Source: Endozoicomonas sp. SCSIO W0465
GTDB lineage: Bacteria; Pseudomonadota; Gammaproteobacteria; Pseudomonadales; Endozoicomonadaceae
NCBI RefSeq assembly: GCF_023716865.1
Contig: NZ_CP092417.1
Location: 5,682,001-5,746,000, forward strand
Length of the DNA stretch: 64,000 bases
Direction of reading: 5' to 3'
Within the stretch, counting starts at the first letter, position 1, and the number at the start of each line of letters is the position of its first letter. Of this stretch, positions 1-8,726 are shown piece by piece. Both the position numbers and the translations under genes were made by a program. The notes below the pieces were generated by a model, which saw only the letters and a program-made list of their open reading frames with translations, had not been told where the DNA came from and did no database searches.

Positions 1-801
1 CAGATTAATGGTTTTTCTCATGAGTGTGCCCACTGAAATATCGTGCTTTCCATTGACCAGGCAGCGGGCGATATGCCGATAGAGTACAATCCCTGCAGGT
101 CTGCCATCGGTCAGAACCACATAGCGCTTGCAGGGATAGGTGCGAATCGTCGTTTCTACAGAAGCCACGGTTGTATCGGATGAGAGACAAACAGCCGGCA
201 TTGAGTGCTCGACCAGCTCGGTCAGCTGCCGCTGATGGGTGGTCAGTATGGCATCCGCCAGTTTGCGCTGACGCTTGCCAATCACGCCACGCTTATTGTA
301 ATGCTTGATAATACTCCGGAGCTCATCACTGCTCCTGGCTTCCTCTTCAAGCTTGGGCAAAAGACGGGTCCAGACCAGGGCTAACAACAGCACGGGTTTA
401 GTGACTCGGTACATGAGTTGGATAAATGGTGAACATCTGGCAACGACCCGATCAGCAATCTGCACTGCCAGCAGCTTGGGCAGCACCTTGGCAAATACCA
501 GCATAAAATAAGCGAGCAGTGCCGTAAATATAGCCATCCAGAGATCATTAAACTCCTTAGCTGCCATAGCCCCAAGAAAAGTGCTGCCAGAAATACTGAT
601 CAGAGTACTTAACAAAACGATTGCTGACAGGTGCTCCCGCTTTTTCTGAAAGACTTTCTGGATAGCCGCTTTATTGTCGGGCCTTCTGTACAGGATCGTG
701 ACCAGCCTTAACTCATCAACCGCAACCAAAGACGCTTCAAGAAGGGATAAAAAAGCAGTAGCAGCAACAATCAGGCACGCAAAGAGAACAACCAGGAGCA
801 T
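1..801 (-). CDS. CNNM/CorC-family (DUF21 plus CBS-like) membrane protein, C-terminus outside window
   Basis: An open frame runs from an ATG at 801 leftward through the window edge, giving at least 267 residues. A GGAGGT ribosome-binding site lies 4 bases before the ATG and supports this start. Residues 1-150 contain several hydrophobic segments, with the motif VFAKVLPKLLA in the position where DUF21 proteins carry a conserved E/K-x-x-PK element. The following region contains RYVVLTDGRPAGIVLYRHI, which reads like a CBS-type fold. DUF21/CBS proteins are linked to magnesium/cobalt efflux and membrane homeostasis. The function here is inferred from the family, and substrate is unknown. It is transcribed divergently from the tetR gene at 1092. 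The stop and any CorC-HlyC C-terminal domain are not visible. Confidence 0.75.
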   Translation of the reverse strand, partial: MLLVVLFACLIVAATAFLSLLEASLVAVDELRLVTILYRRPDNKAAIQKVFQKKREHLSAIVLLSTLISISGSTFLGAMAAKEFNDLWMAIFTALLAYFMLVFAKVLPKLLAVQIADRVVARCSPFIQLMYRVTKPVLLLALVWTRLLPKLEEEARSSDELRSIIKHYNKRGVIGKRQRKLADAILTTHQRQLTELVEHSMPAVCLSSDTTVASVETTIRTYPCKRYVVLTDGRPAGIVLYRHIARCLVNGKHDISVGTLMRKTINL

Positions 802-1017
802 CCATACCTCCAAAACAACAGCAATGAAGCAGCAGGCAGTGTTAACTGAGGGACAAGTAGTTGAGCACGTCTGCCAGCATGAAAACAAAACCTGTAATCT
901 ATTGTTTTCGACCAATTTTATTTTCTGTTTACGTTAGCTCTCTATGCCTTTCAGAGCAAATAATCTCTCGGGCAAAGAGAGCCCGGGTTTCCCGGAAGCC
1001 AGCCAATGAAATAAAAT

Positions 1018-1032
1018 TCGAATAATATTCGA
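1018..1032. promoter_or_regulatory. Palindromic operator candidate upstream of tetR
   Basis: A perfect 7-base inverted repeat TCGAATA / TATTCGA with a single-base spacer lies 60 bases upstream of the tetR start, inside an AT-rich promoter-like stretch. TetR-family repressors normally bind such palindromes, often in their own promoter. That this is the site for the neighbouring regulator is inferred from position and symmetry. Confidence 0.55.
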
Positions 1033-1091
1033 TTTTTATTTCAGATAACTCTATTCTTCCATTTCTGGTTCTTCACTACGGTTTATCGGTC

Positions 1092-1808
1092 ATGTCAGCA
1101 TCCGACAAACGGGCACAAAGAGAAACGACCATTATTCAGTCTACCCTGACCATTCTCAAGGAGAAGGGTTTTATGGACCTGAAGATGTCTGAAGTTGCCA
1201 AACAAGCTCAATTGTCAATGGGAACGGTGTATTCACACTTCTCCAGCAAGGAGGACCTGCTGCTAGGGTGCGCCATCCATATCTCCCGGATGATTGCGTC
1301 TATATTCCATACGGTGCTCAGCAGCCCGGCACCCGCTATGGAACGCCTCCTGACGCTCAATATGGCGATCTGGCTATGTGATGCCAGACAACCTCACCAC
1401 TATTACCTGCGTCAACTGGCAATGACCCCGGATATCTGGCAACGGGCATCAACAGGCCGGGCACGGGCACTGGACGACATCTACCATGAGAAAAGCCAGA
1501 AGGTTGCAGCATTGATTATTGAGTTAATGGCAGACAACCCAGCCATTACTGATGAGCGTCGTGAGGATACTCTGTCAGATATTTTGATGGGGATCTGGAG
1601 TCTCGGTGAGGGCCTGTTTCAGATCAGCATGTCCGGGTTTGGGCTGAAACAACCCTCCCTGCAAAAAGACAACGGCTTCAGCCTACTCACTTCCAACCTT
1701 GCCAAATACCTGCAGGGCTGGGGATGGCAAGCACCGTTTTCACAACCAGTGATTGAAAACAGCAAACTTCAGGCTGAGCAGGTTGTTGCCACATTGATCG
1801 ATCAGTGA
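1092..1808 (+). CDS. TetR-family transcriptional regulator of the RND efflux operon
   Basis: This 238-residue protein has the TetR N-terminal DNA-binding domain at about residues 10-57. It includes the helix-turn-helix signature around SMGTVYSHFSSKEDLLLG. The C-terminal part is the usual variable ligand-binding helical domain, and the length is typical for the family. It is followed 51 bases later by an RND adaptor and pump in the same direction. Its likely role is therefore to repress this efflux operon and release it on binding a toxic compound. A palindrome at 1018-1032 is a plausible operator. No ligand can be deduced from the sequence. Confidence 0.9.
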   Translation: MSASDKRAQRETTIIQSTLTILKEKGFMDLKMSEVAKQAQLSMGTVYSHFSSKEDLLLGCAIHISRMIASIFHTVLSSPAPAMERLLTLNMAIWLCDARQPHHYYLRQLAMTPDIWQRASTGRARALDDIYHEKSQKVAALIIELMADNPAITDERREDTLSDILMGIWSLGEGLFQISMSGFGLKQPSLQKDNGFSLLTSNLAKYLQGWGWQAPFSQPVIENSKLQAEQVVATLIDQ

Positions 1809-1859
1809 AACCTGTCAGCGTTTATTAATCCTATCCTATTAGCCTGGAGCTAGATAAGA

Positions 1860-2963
1860 ATGCATAACCCCCCTTCATCCCGATCCACCATAACCGTGAT
1901 GATACTAATCATGTTCACTTTACTGACCGGTTGTGAACAGGAACAAACCGGACACACAAAAGTCATCCGCCCCGTCAAACTGTTTGAGATAAAAGATCCT
2001 CAGCAGCAGCAGTTACGCTATTTTCCGGGTAAAGTCACTGCGACCGAAGAGGCTGAAATATCCTTCCGCATACCGGGCCAGATTGACAAGATCGACATCA
2101 AACAGGGTGATGAGGTTAGGGAAGGTCAGGTACTGGCTTATCTTGATGACCGGGACATCCGCAATGGGCTTCAGGATCGTCAGGCTAACTATGAACTGGC
2201 CCGGGCAGAGTTTGAACGCGCCAGCTCCCTGTTGAAAAAGAAAGTCATTTCACAATCCAGCTACGATACTGCAAGTGCCAGGCTGAAATCGGCAGAAGCT
2301 GCACTGAAATTGAGCCGGGACAAGCTGGCTTATACGACACTGACAGCCCCCTTCAGTGGTCGGGTCGCCCAGACGCTCGCTGAAACCCATCAGCAGGTTC
2401 AGGCCCAGCAACCGGTACTCATCCTGCAAAGCAGCGACCGGCTCGATATCAGCATCCAGATTCCGGAAAGCATCGTCTCCCATGTGAACAAAAAGACAGT
2501 CAACCACGACTATCAACCCATTGCCACCTTCCCGGGAGCACCAGGCAAAGCGTTTCCGGTCAGTTACAAGGAACACGCTACACGAATAACGCCCGGCACT
2601 CAGAGTTACGAGGTGATTTTCACCCGGACCGCACCAACGAATATGAACATTCTTCCCGGTATGACCACCACGGTCATTATTGACCTTGCCCGGATTATCG
2701 ACACTCAAGGGCAACCCGGATACGTTCTGGTGCCCATCTCCGCCGTAGCCCGGAATGATGCTGACAACAAGACCGTGGTCTGGCGTTTTGATGAACAGAC
2801 CAGACAGCTGACACCGATTGAAGTTGTTACCGGCCGTATTACCGAAGCGGGAGTGCAGATCCTGTCAGGCCTCAACCCTGGTGATCAGATCGTTACTGCA
2901 GGCCTCAGTCAGCTATACGACGGTATGACCGTCAAACCGCTGCACAAGGAACGAGGGCTGTAA
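1860..2963 (+). CDS. RND efflux periplasmic adaptor (membrane fusion lipoprotein)
   Basis: The 367-residue protein begins with a lipoprotein signal peptide whose lipobox LLTGC places the lipidated cysteine at residue 25. It is probably anchored in the inner membrane and extends into the periplasm. The barrel-sandwich half-motif FRIPGQIDKIDIKQGDEV is followed by a coiled-coil hairpin (about residues 95-155), then the second half-motif (TAPFSGRV), and a beta-barrel domain. This is the HlyD/AcrA-type adaptor order and the normal length. It lies 3 bases ahead of the pump gene, so the two are translated together. It should bridge the RND pump to an outer-membrane channel, which is not encoded in this window. 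Confidence 0.92.
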   Translation: MHNPPSSRSTITVMILIMFTLLTGCEQEQTGHTKVIRPVKLFEIKDPQQQQLRYFPGKVTATEEAEISFRIPGQIDKIDIKQGDEVREGQVLAYLDDRDIRNGLQDRQANYELARAEFERASSLLKKKVISQSSYDTASARLKSAEAALKLSRDKLAYTTLTAPFSGRVAQTLAETHQQVQAQQPVLILQSSDRLDISIQIPESIVSHVNKKTVNHDYQPIATFPGAPGKAFPVSYKEHATRITPGTQSYEVIFTRTAPTNMNILPGMTTTVIIDLARIIDTQGQPGYVLVPISAVARNDADNKTVVWRFDEQTRQLTPIEVVTGRITEAGVQILSGLNPGDQIVTAGLSQLYDGMTVKPLHKERGL

Positions 2964-2966
2964 TCC

Positions 2967-5900
2967 ATGAATATTGCTGAATATTCCATTTCCCACCGGG
3001 TGATCAGCTGGATGTTTGTGGTTATCCTGCTGGTTGGTGGTGCACTGTCGTTTCTTGGCCTGGGTCAGCTGGAGTTCCCTGAGTTCACCATCAAGCAGAC
3101 AATGGTGATTACTCACTACCCGGGAGCCTCCCCGGAACAGGTGGAAGAAGAAGTCACACTGCCTCTGGAAGAAGCCATACAGCAAATGGAGTATGTCAAG
3201 CACATCGACTCCATCAGCAGCAATGGCCGTTCCCAGATTATGGTGGAGATGAAAGACCGGTATGACAAAAACCAACTGCCCCAGATCTGGGATGAGTTAC
3301 GCCGTAAGATTAATGACAGCCAGAGTGGCCTGCCTCCAGGTGTCTACCCATCAGTTGTCGTGGACGATTACAGCGATGTCTATGGCATGCTGTTCAACAT
3401 TACCGGAGAAGGCTACACCTCCAGAGATCTGGAAAACTACGCCGATTACCTGAAACGTGAGCTGGTGCTGGTTGAAGGGGTCAAAAAAGTCACCATCGCC
3501 GGTGCCCGTCAGGAACAGGTCGTCGTTGAGATGTCCCAGGCCAAACTGGCCAACCTGGGCATCGACCCGGCCTGGATATTCTCCCTGATTCAGCATCAGA
3601 ATGTGGTTTCCAATGCCGGTAATATGCTGGTTGAAGGGCGTTCCATCCGCATTCATCCCACCGGCGAGTTCAATAACGTTCAAGAACTGGAACAACTGAT
3701 CATCAGCCCACCGGGCAGCACACAACTGGTTCGACTCGGTGATATTGCTACTGTTCGCCGGGACTTCGATGAAACACCGGATACACTTTATTATTCCAAC
3801 GGTCGCCAGGCCCTGTCACTGGGTATCTCATTCGCATCCGGGGTTAATGTGGTGGATGCAGGCGACGCTGTTCGTCACCGTATTGATGAGCTTAAGTCTG
3901 AGCAACCGGTTGGTATTGAGCTGACTAAAGTATACGACCAACCCGCAACCGTTTCGGAATCCGTCAATGGCTTCCTGATCAATCTGCTGGAATCGATTGC
4001 CATTGTTATTGTCGTATTGCTGCTGGCCATGGGCGTACGTTCAGGCCTGCTGATGGGTGCCGTTCTGCTGTTGACCATACTCGGTACGTTCATTGTTATG
4101 AAGGCCATCGGCATCGAGCTCCAGCTGGTCTCTCTGGGTGCCCTGATCATTGCCCTTGGCATGCTGGTTGATAACGCCATTGTAGTGACAGAAGGCATTC
4201 AGGTCGGCATACAACGGGGCCTCACCCGGTTGCAGGCCGCAAAGCAGGTCGTCAGCCAAAACCAGTGGCCACTGCTGGGTGCCACCGTGATTGCCATTAT
4301 GGCATTCGCCCCCATCGGCCTCTCTGATGATGCTACGGGTGAGTTCTGTCTTTCGTTGTTCCAGGTGCTGTTGATATCCCTGTTCCTCAGCTGGATCACA
4401 GCGATCACCCTGACACCCTTCTTCTGCAACATGCTGTTTAAGAAAGATGAGCTTGCCCGGCAAACGGCGGGTGAAGCAATAGATCCTTACAAAGGGGCGC
4501 TGTTCACCCTGTATAAACAACTGCTCGGGTTCTCTCTGGTGCACCGACCCATGACCATCGGCTTGACGGTTCTGGCACTGGTACTGGCCATCCTGGGTTT
4601 TGGCTCGGTGAAAAATGTCTTTTTCCCACCATCCAACACACCGATGTTCTTTGTGGATTTCTGGATGCCCGAGGGCAGCGATATTCGCGCTACCGAAGCA
4701 AGAGTAGAGGAGTTTGAGCAGCTGGTAATGACGCTACCCGGGGTAAAAAATGTAACCACGGTGATTGGTCAGGGAGCACAACGTTTTATTCTCCCTTACA
4801 TGCCGGAAAAGCAATACAGCAGTTTTGGCCAGCTGATTATCGAAACAGATAATCTGGACGCCATTACCCCGCTAATTCCAACATTGGAAACCCGTCTTAC
4901 CGAAGACTTTGGTGATGTCGAGTACCGGGTCAAATACTTACAGAATGGCCCCTCAGCTGCCGCAGAAATTGAAGCCCGTTTCTATGGAGAGGATCCGGAA
5001 GTATTACGATCACTGGCGGTGCAGGCCATAAATGTACTGCGTGAGGAGCCGATGGCTACTCATATACGACATGGTTGGCGTAATCAGGTCAGCCTGGTTC
5101 GGCCCCATCTGGACGAAGCCAGCGCCCGCCGCAGCGGCATATCCAAACAGGCACTGGACGATGCTCTACTGGTTAACTTCACTGGCCGTCAGGTTGGGGT
5201 CTACCGGGAAGGCAGCCAGTTAATGCCATTGATTGTCCGCTCTCCGGAATCCGAGCGACTGAATGCCGACAGTATCACTGACCTGCAGGTGTGGAGTGCA
5301 GACCATAACAGTTATGTGCCCATCACCCAGGCCATTTCCAGCTTTGATACGGAATGGGAAAACCCGTTGATCATCCGCAGGGATCGTAAGCGCATGCTTT
5401 CTGTAATGGATGACCCGGAACTGCTGAGTGATGAAACCGCTGATAGCGTTTTCCGTAAGGTACGTACCAGGATCGAAGCCATTCCACTGCCCGATGGCTA
5501 CCAACTGGAATGGGGCGGTGCCTATGAACTCTCTTCTGATGCAGAGAGTGCTGTATTTGCCTCTATTCCGCTGGGTTATCTGGGGATGTTCCTGATTACA
5601 GTACTCCTGTTTAACACCATACGACAACCTATCGCTATCTGGTGTACCGTTCCGCTGGCGTTAATTGGTGTTGTGGCCGGGCTGCTGGCACTGAACGCAC
5701 CGTTCAGTTTTATGGCACTGCTGGGACTGCTCAGCCTGTCTGGCATGATTATCAAGAACGGTATCGTTCTGGTTGAGCAGATCAAACTGGAGCTGGAGGA
5801 AGGCCGGGAAGAACATGAAGCCATTTTTCATGCCTCAGTCAGCCGTCTGCGTCCTGTCTGTATGGCTGCCCTGACCACCATGCTGGGGATGATTCCACTG

Positions 5901-6053
5901 CTGTTTGATGCCTTTTTCAAATCCATGGCCGTGACCATTATCTTCGGCCTGGGCTTTGCTACCGTACTGACACTGATCGTACTGCCGGTGATCTACTCCC
6001 TGCTGTACAAAATCAGCTTTAAAGGATTCGATTACCGCACTATTGCGTCCTGA
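2967..6053 (+). CDS. RND efflux transporter permease (HAE1-like)
   Basis: This 1028-residue inner-membrane pump has the standard RND architecture. It shows one N-terminal transmembrane segment, a large periplasmic porter domain, a block of six helices, and then the repeat of the same unit. Typical elements are YPGASPEQVEEEVT near residue 51 and GVYPSVVVDDYSDVYG near 125. In transmembrane helix 4 the motif is GMLVDNAIVV, with Asp402 present but Asn403 where AcrB-type pumps have a second proton-relay aspartate. Variants with one aspartate occur in related HAE1 subgroups, so it is probably functional but may couple differently. It would export hydrophobic or toxic compounds using proton or sodium gradient. 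It is the last gene of the tetR-adaptor-pump unit and is followed by a hairpin. Confidence 0.93.
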   Translation: MNIAEYSISHRVISWMFVVILLVGGALSFLGLGQLEFPEFTIKQTMVITHYPGASPEQVEEEVTLPLEEAIQQMEYVKHIDSISSNGRSQIMVEMKDRYDKNQLPQIWDELRRKINDSQSGLPPGVYPSVVVDDYSDVYGMLFNITGEGYTSRDLENYADYLKRELVLVEGVKKVTIAGARQEQVVVEMSQAKLANLGIDPAWIFSLIQHQNVVSNAGNMLVEGRSIRIHPTGEFNNVQELEQLIISPPGSTQLVRLGDIATVRRDFDETPDTLYYSNGRQALSLGISFASGVNVVDAGDAVRHRIDELKSEQPVGIELTKVYDQPATVSESVNGFLINLLESIAIVIVVLLLAMGVRSGLLMGAVLLLTILGTFIVMKAIGIELQLVSLGALIIALGMLVDNAIVVTEGIQVGIQRGLTRLQAAKQVVSQNQWPLLGATVIAIMAFAPIGLSDDATGEFCLSLFQVLLISLFLSWITAITLTPFFCNMLFKKDELARQTAGEAIDPYKGALFTLYKQLLGFSLVHRPMTIGLTVLALVLAILGFGSVKNVFFPPSNTPMFFVDFWMPEGSDIRATEARVEEFEQLVMTLPGVKNVTTVIGQGAQRFILPYMPEKQYSSFGQLIIETDNLDAITPLIPTLETRLTEDFGDVEYRVKYLQNGPSAAAEIEARFYGEDPEVLRSLAVQAINVLREEPMATHIRHGWRNQVSLVRPHLDEASARRSGISKQALDDALLVNFTGRQVGVYREGSQLMPLIVRSPESERLNADSITDLQVWSADHNSYVPITQAISSFDTEWENPLIIRRDRKRMLSVMDDPELLSDETADSVFRKVRTRIEAIPLPDGYQLEWGGAYELSSDAESAVFASIPLGYLGMFLITVLLFNTIRQPIAIWCTVPLALIGVVAGLLALNAPFSFMALLGLLSLSGMIIKNGIVLVEQIKLELEEGREEHEAIFHASVSRLRPVCMAALTTMLGMIPLLFDAFFKSMAVTIIFGLGFATVLTLIVLPVIYSLLYKISFKGFDYRTIAS

Positions 6054-6064
6054 TCGATACAGAT

Positions 6065-6087
6065 GTCGGCTTCTGACTGAAGCCGAC
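6065..6087 (+). terminator. Hairpin after the RND operon
   Basis: A perfect 9-bp stem (GTCGGCTTC / GAAGCCGAC) with a 5-base loop begins 11 bases after the pump stop codon. The following bases are only moderately T-rich, so it may be a weak intrinsic terminator, or one shared with the convergent gene at 6109-6666. Confidence 0.6.
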
Positions 6088-6108
6088 TTATCCCGCTGCT
6101 TCTTTCTG

Positions 6109-6666
6109 TTACTTCCCGGAAGGTGGCTTCAGGTTATAACTCAAACTCTGGTATTCCGGTTCGACAATGCCAAGCCGACGATTGATCACCACGGTTAAAC
6201 GGAAGAACAGATTACAGAGCATATTGCCAAACCGAGGTAACTCCCCCGGTACGTCAATGCCATGAGCGTCCACCTTGACCAGCGATCTGACCGCCTTCTT
6301 GGAGAGTGAGCGACAACTGTGCAGTAACTGTACCGGTCGACCGCCCCTGGGCAGGACAAAACCGTGCAACTGCCCCTGAATCTCTTTCTGGTATTGGTCA
6401 AAGTAACCGGCCAGCCACTGAATCTGCTCTTCAAATATCGCCTGCTATCCCCGAACCGAGCCATTCATGTGAAAAATTCTGGGCTGCAGTTGATCCAGAA
6501 AATCATAGATATCAGCAAACCGCTCATCCCCTTCCAGCTCAGTGATAACGCCACCGAGGGTGGCACACAGCTCATCGGTGATGATTTCATAATCACACAG
6601 CGGGGAGTCTTCACAGATAAATGGGTAGCAAAGTTCGCGGATATCACCGGAGTGCTTCAATGTCAT
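6109..6666 (-). pseudogene. PduO-like cobalamin adenosyltransferase homologue with an internal amber codon
   Basis: The frame from the ATG at 6666 to the stop at 6109 would encode about 185 residues but is cut by a TAG at 6447-6445. Reading continues in the same frame on both sides, so this is a single nonsense change and not a frameshift. The C-terminal half has GFVLPRGGRPVQLLHSCR and later RFGNMLCNLFFRL, which parallel the ATP-binding helix (LPGGG...ARTV) and the NRLSDLMYVL helix of the PduO-type enzyme encoded at 10223-10837. The RRAER core of active PduO enzymes is replaced by SKKAVRS, so the ancestor may already have been a non-catalytic paralogue. It lies downstream of btuB in the B12 locus. 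Sequencing error at one base is the main alternative. Confidence 0.6.
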
Positions 6667-6694
6667 GGCAAATCCTGTTTATTGCAGAGATAAT

Positions 6695-6798
6695 CTCGTT
6701 CCCACGGTCCCCCGTGGGAATGCATACGGGAGCTAGCAAACACTGCAGAGCTTATTGATAGTTCGGTCTGCATTCCCACGGGGGACCGTGGGAACGAG
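6695..6798. repeat. REPIN-like inverted repeat pair
   Basis: A perfect 30-base inverted repeat has arms at 6695-6724 and 6769-6798, separated by 44 bases. Each arm is itself a hairpin (TTCCCACGG, a 4-base loop, CCGTGGGAA). Two palindromic units in inverted orientation match the organisation of REP doublets (REPINs), small non-autonomous repeats in gammaproteobacterial intergenic regions. It starts one base after the btuB stop region and may also end btuB transcription. Confidence 0.75.
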
Positions 6799-6799
6799 G

Positions 6800-8713
6800 T
6801 CACAGTTGCGGGGACCAAATAAAGGTTGCGAATATACCGCGTGGTTCCGGATTGTAGTCAAGAGTCGTTTGATAATCTTTATCAAACGCATTCACCAATT
6901 TCGCTTCTACCTTGACAGTTGACGTTACCTGCATTGCTGCCCGTAAGTCCAAAAAGCCGTAACCGGGAGCTTTGTCTCCTCCCCAATGGGTCGTTTGACC
7001 TCTAGCTGTGAAGTCGCCACCTACAGTAAATTGGCCAAACTGCCGATTCAGATTGACATTAAACTCTTGTCTAGCACGCTTCAATAAAATATCCCCAGTT
7101 GTCAGATCTTTGGGATCCAGGAAAGTTATGTTAGAGACCAGGTCCCAGCCGAAGATATTTCCACCGAGTGACAGTTCAACTCCTCGGATACGCGACTTAT
7201 CGACATTAGATTTTTGATAAATAGTATTGCCCCCTGTCGTATTGCCAATGCCTTTATTAACAATAAGATTATCAATATTGTTTTCGAATACGGACACTGA
7301 CCAGTAAGCAGAGGCTAGATCCCCTCTAAGCTCCAGCTCATAGCTCTCTGATTGTTCGGGTTTCAAGTTCTGATTACTTAAATATATATCACCACTTCCA
7401 CTTTCAGGTGCATAGAGTTCGGCCATAGTTGGCGCACGATAAGCAGTTCCGTAGGAAGCAATTAATTTCATGTCATGGGGTAAAGGAAAACCCCAAGCGA
7501 TATTTCCAGTTGTATGTGCACCATAGGCATCATTATCATCAGTGCGCAGACCAACTATAAGATCACTCCACCCAAAATCTGACTGATTTTGTACAAAAAC
7601 TGCCTTGTTGTTGCGAGAGGTGATGTTTTCACCGGAATCAGGCTCGATATAGACATTTCCATCATCAACATCATCCTTGTGATAATCAGCACCTGCTGTT
7701 AGCAACTGAGTATCACTCCAAGCAACATCATTAATCCAGGCAAAGGTTTTTCGGTTTGTTTTGAACTTGCCTGTACTGGAAATAGCCCCCGTATCTGCAT
7801 TTTTTATCAAGTTGTCATTGTCATCAACAGAGTAACCTGTTTCAAAGCGAGTATTCCACACATCATTGACCGGAAGACGATAATTTAACTGATAAATCGT
7901 ATTGCTGAATTCGGTATATGCTTCTGTAGCATCCCACGCATCATATTCAGACTTTCCCTGATTATGAACAATAGAAAAACCAGCCTCAGAATTATTTTCA
8001 AAACTGTGACGTACATTGATAGAGGCAGATTTATTTCTATAGGCATCATCATCATCATAACCATCTGCATCTACAGGAACATATCGATCAAAGCCCTGAG
8101 TTTCAAAAAAACTGGTGTTGACATTAAAGCTGGTATTCTCAACCTTCCCGCCATAATTTAGATCAGCATTACCGGTAGTACGACTTCCTCCACCAACTTT
8201 GACAGTCAATCTCGGATCACCGCTGCCTCTACGAGTAAAAATCTGAATAACACCACCAATTGCATCAGCACCGTAGAGGCTGGATTTTGGGCCACGGACA
8301 ATTTCAATTCTTTCAATCTGATCAGGATCCAGATAAGGAATAGATGGCATGCCCCCGGTTACATCATTGATTCGCACACCATCTACCAATACCAGAGTAT
8401 GATTTGAGTTTGTGCCTCTCAAAAAAATGGAGGTTGATGAGCCATGCCCCCCATTTTCCGTAATCTGAAGCCCTGGAGTAGTTCGTAAAAGTTCTGTAAC
8501 ACTTTGCGTCTGACTACGCTCAATCTGCTCCCGATCAATCACCGTCACAGGCGCCAGCGTCTCATCAACAGTTTGAGCGGTCCTTGCTGCGGTAACAACA
8601 ATCTCCTCCAATTCATAAACTTCTTCTGCCTGAGTAACAGAACTCATCATGGACATTGCCACAGCAACAGAAAGCCCGGTGCGTACAAAAACAGAACGCT
8701 GATTAAACGACAT
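6800..8713 (-). CDS. btuB: TonB-dependent vitamin B12 outer-membrane receptor
   Basis: The 637-residue precursor has a signal peptide ending near residue 29 (SSVTQA). A short TonB-box-like region (LEEIVVTAART) follows, then a plug domain with motifs such as VLVDGVRINDVTGG and RIEIVRGPKSSLYGADAIGG. The remainder is a 22-strand-type beta-barrel rich in aromatic and glycine residues. Family length for BtuB is about 600 residues. It takes up corrinoids across the outer membrane with TonB energy. It starts 14 bases after the btuF-like gene, so both belong to one transcript that begins with a cobalamin riboswitch. This context supports B12 as the substrate over siderophores. Confidence 0.92.
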   Translation of the reverse strand: MSFNQRSVFVRTGLSVAVAMSMMSSVTQAEEVYELEEIVVTAARTAQTVDETLAPVTVIDREQIERSQTQSVTELLRTTPGLQITENGGHGSSTSIFLRGTNSNHTLVLVDGVRINDVTGGMPSIPYLDPDQIERIEIVRGPKSSLYGADAIGGVIQIFTRRGSGDPRLTVKVGGGSRTTGNADLNYGGKVENTSFNVNTSFFETQGFDRYVPVDADGYDDDDAYRNKSASINVRHSFENNSEAGFSIVHNQGKSEYDAWDATEAYTEFSNTIYQLNYRLPVNDVWNTRFETGYSVDDNDNLIKNADTGAISSTGKFKTNRKTFAWINDVAWSDTQLLTAGADYHKDDVDDGNVYIEPDSGENITSRNNKAVFVQNQSDFGWSDLIVGLRTDDNDAYGAHTTGNIAWGFPLPHDMKLIASYGTAYRAPTMAELYAPESGSGDIYLSNQNLKPEQSESYELELRGDLASAYWSVSVFENNIDNLIVNKGIGNTTGGNTIYQKSNVDKSRIRGVELSLGGNIFGWDLVSNITFLDPKDLTTGDILLKRARQEFNVNLNRQFGQFTVGGDFTARGQTTHWGGDKAPGYGFLDLRAAMQVTSTVKVEAKLVNAFDKDYQTTLDYNPEPRGIFATFIWSPQL

Positions 8714-8726
8714 TTAATTTATATCC

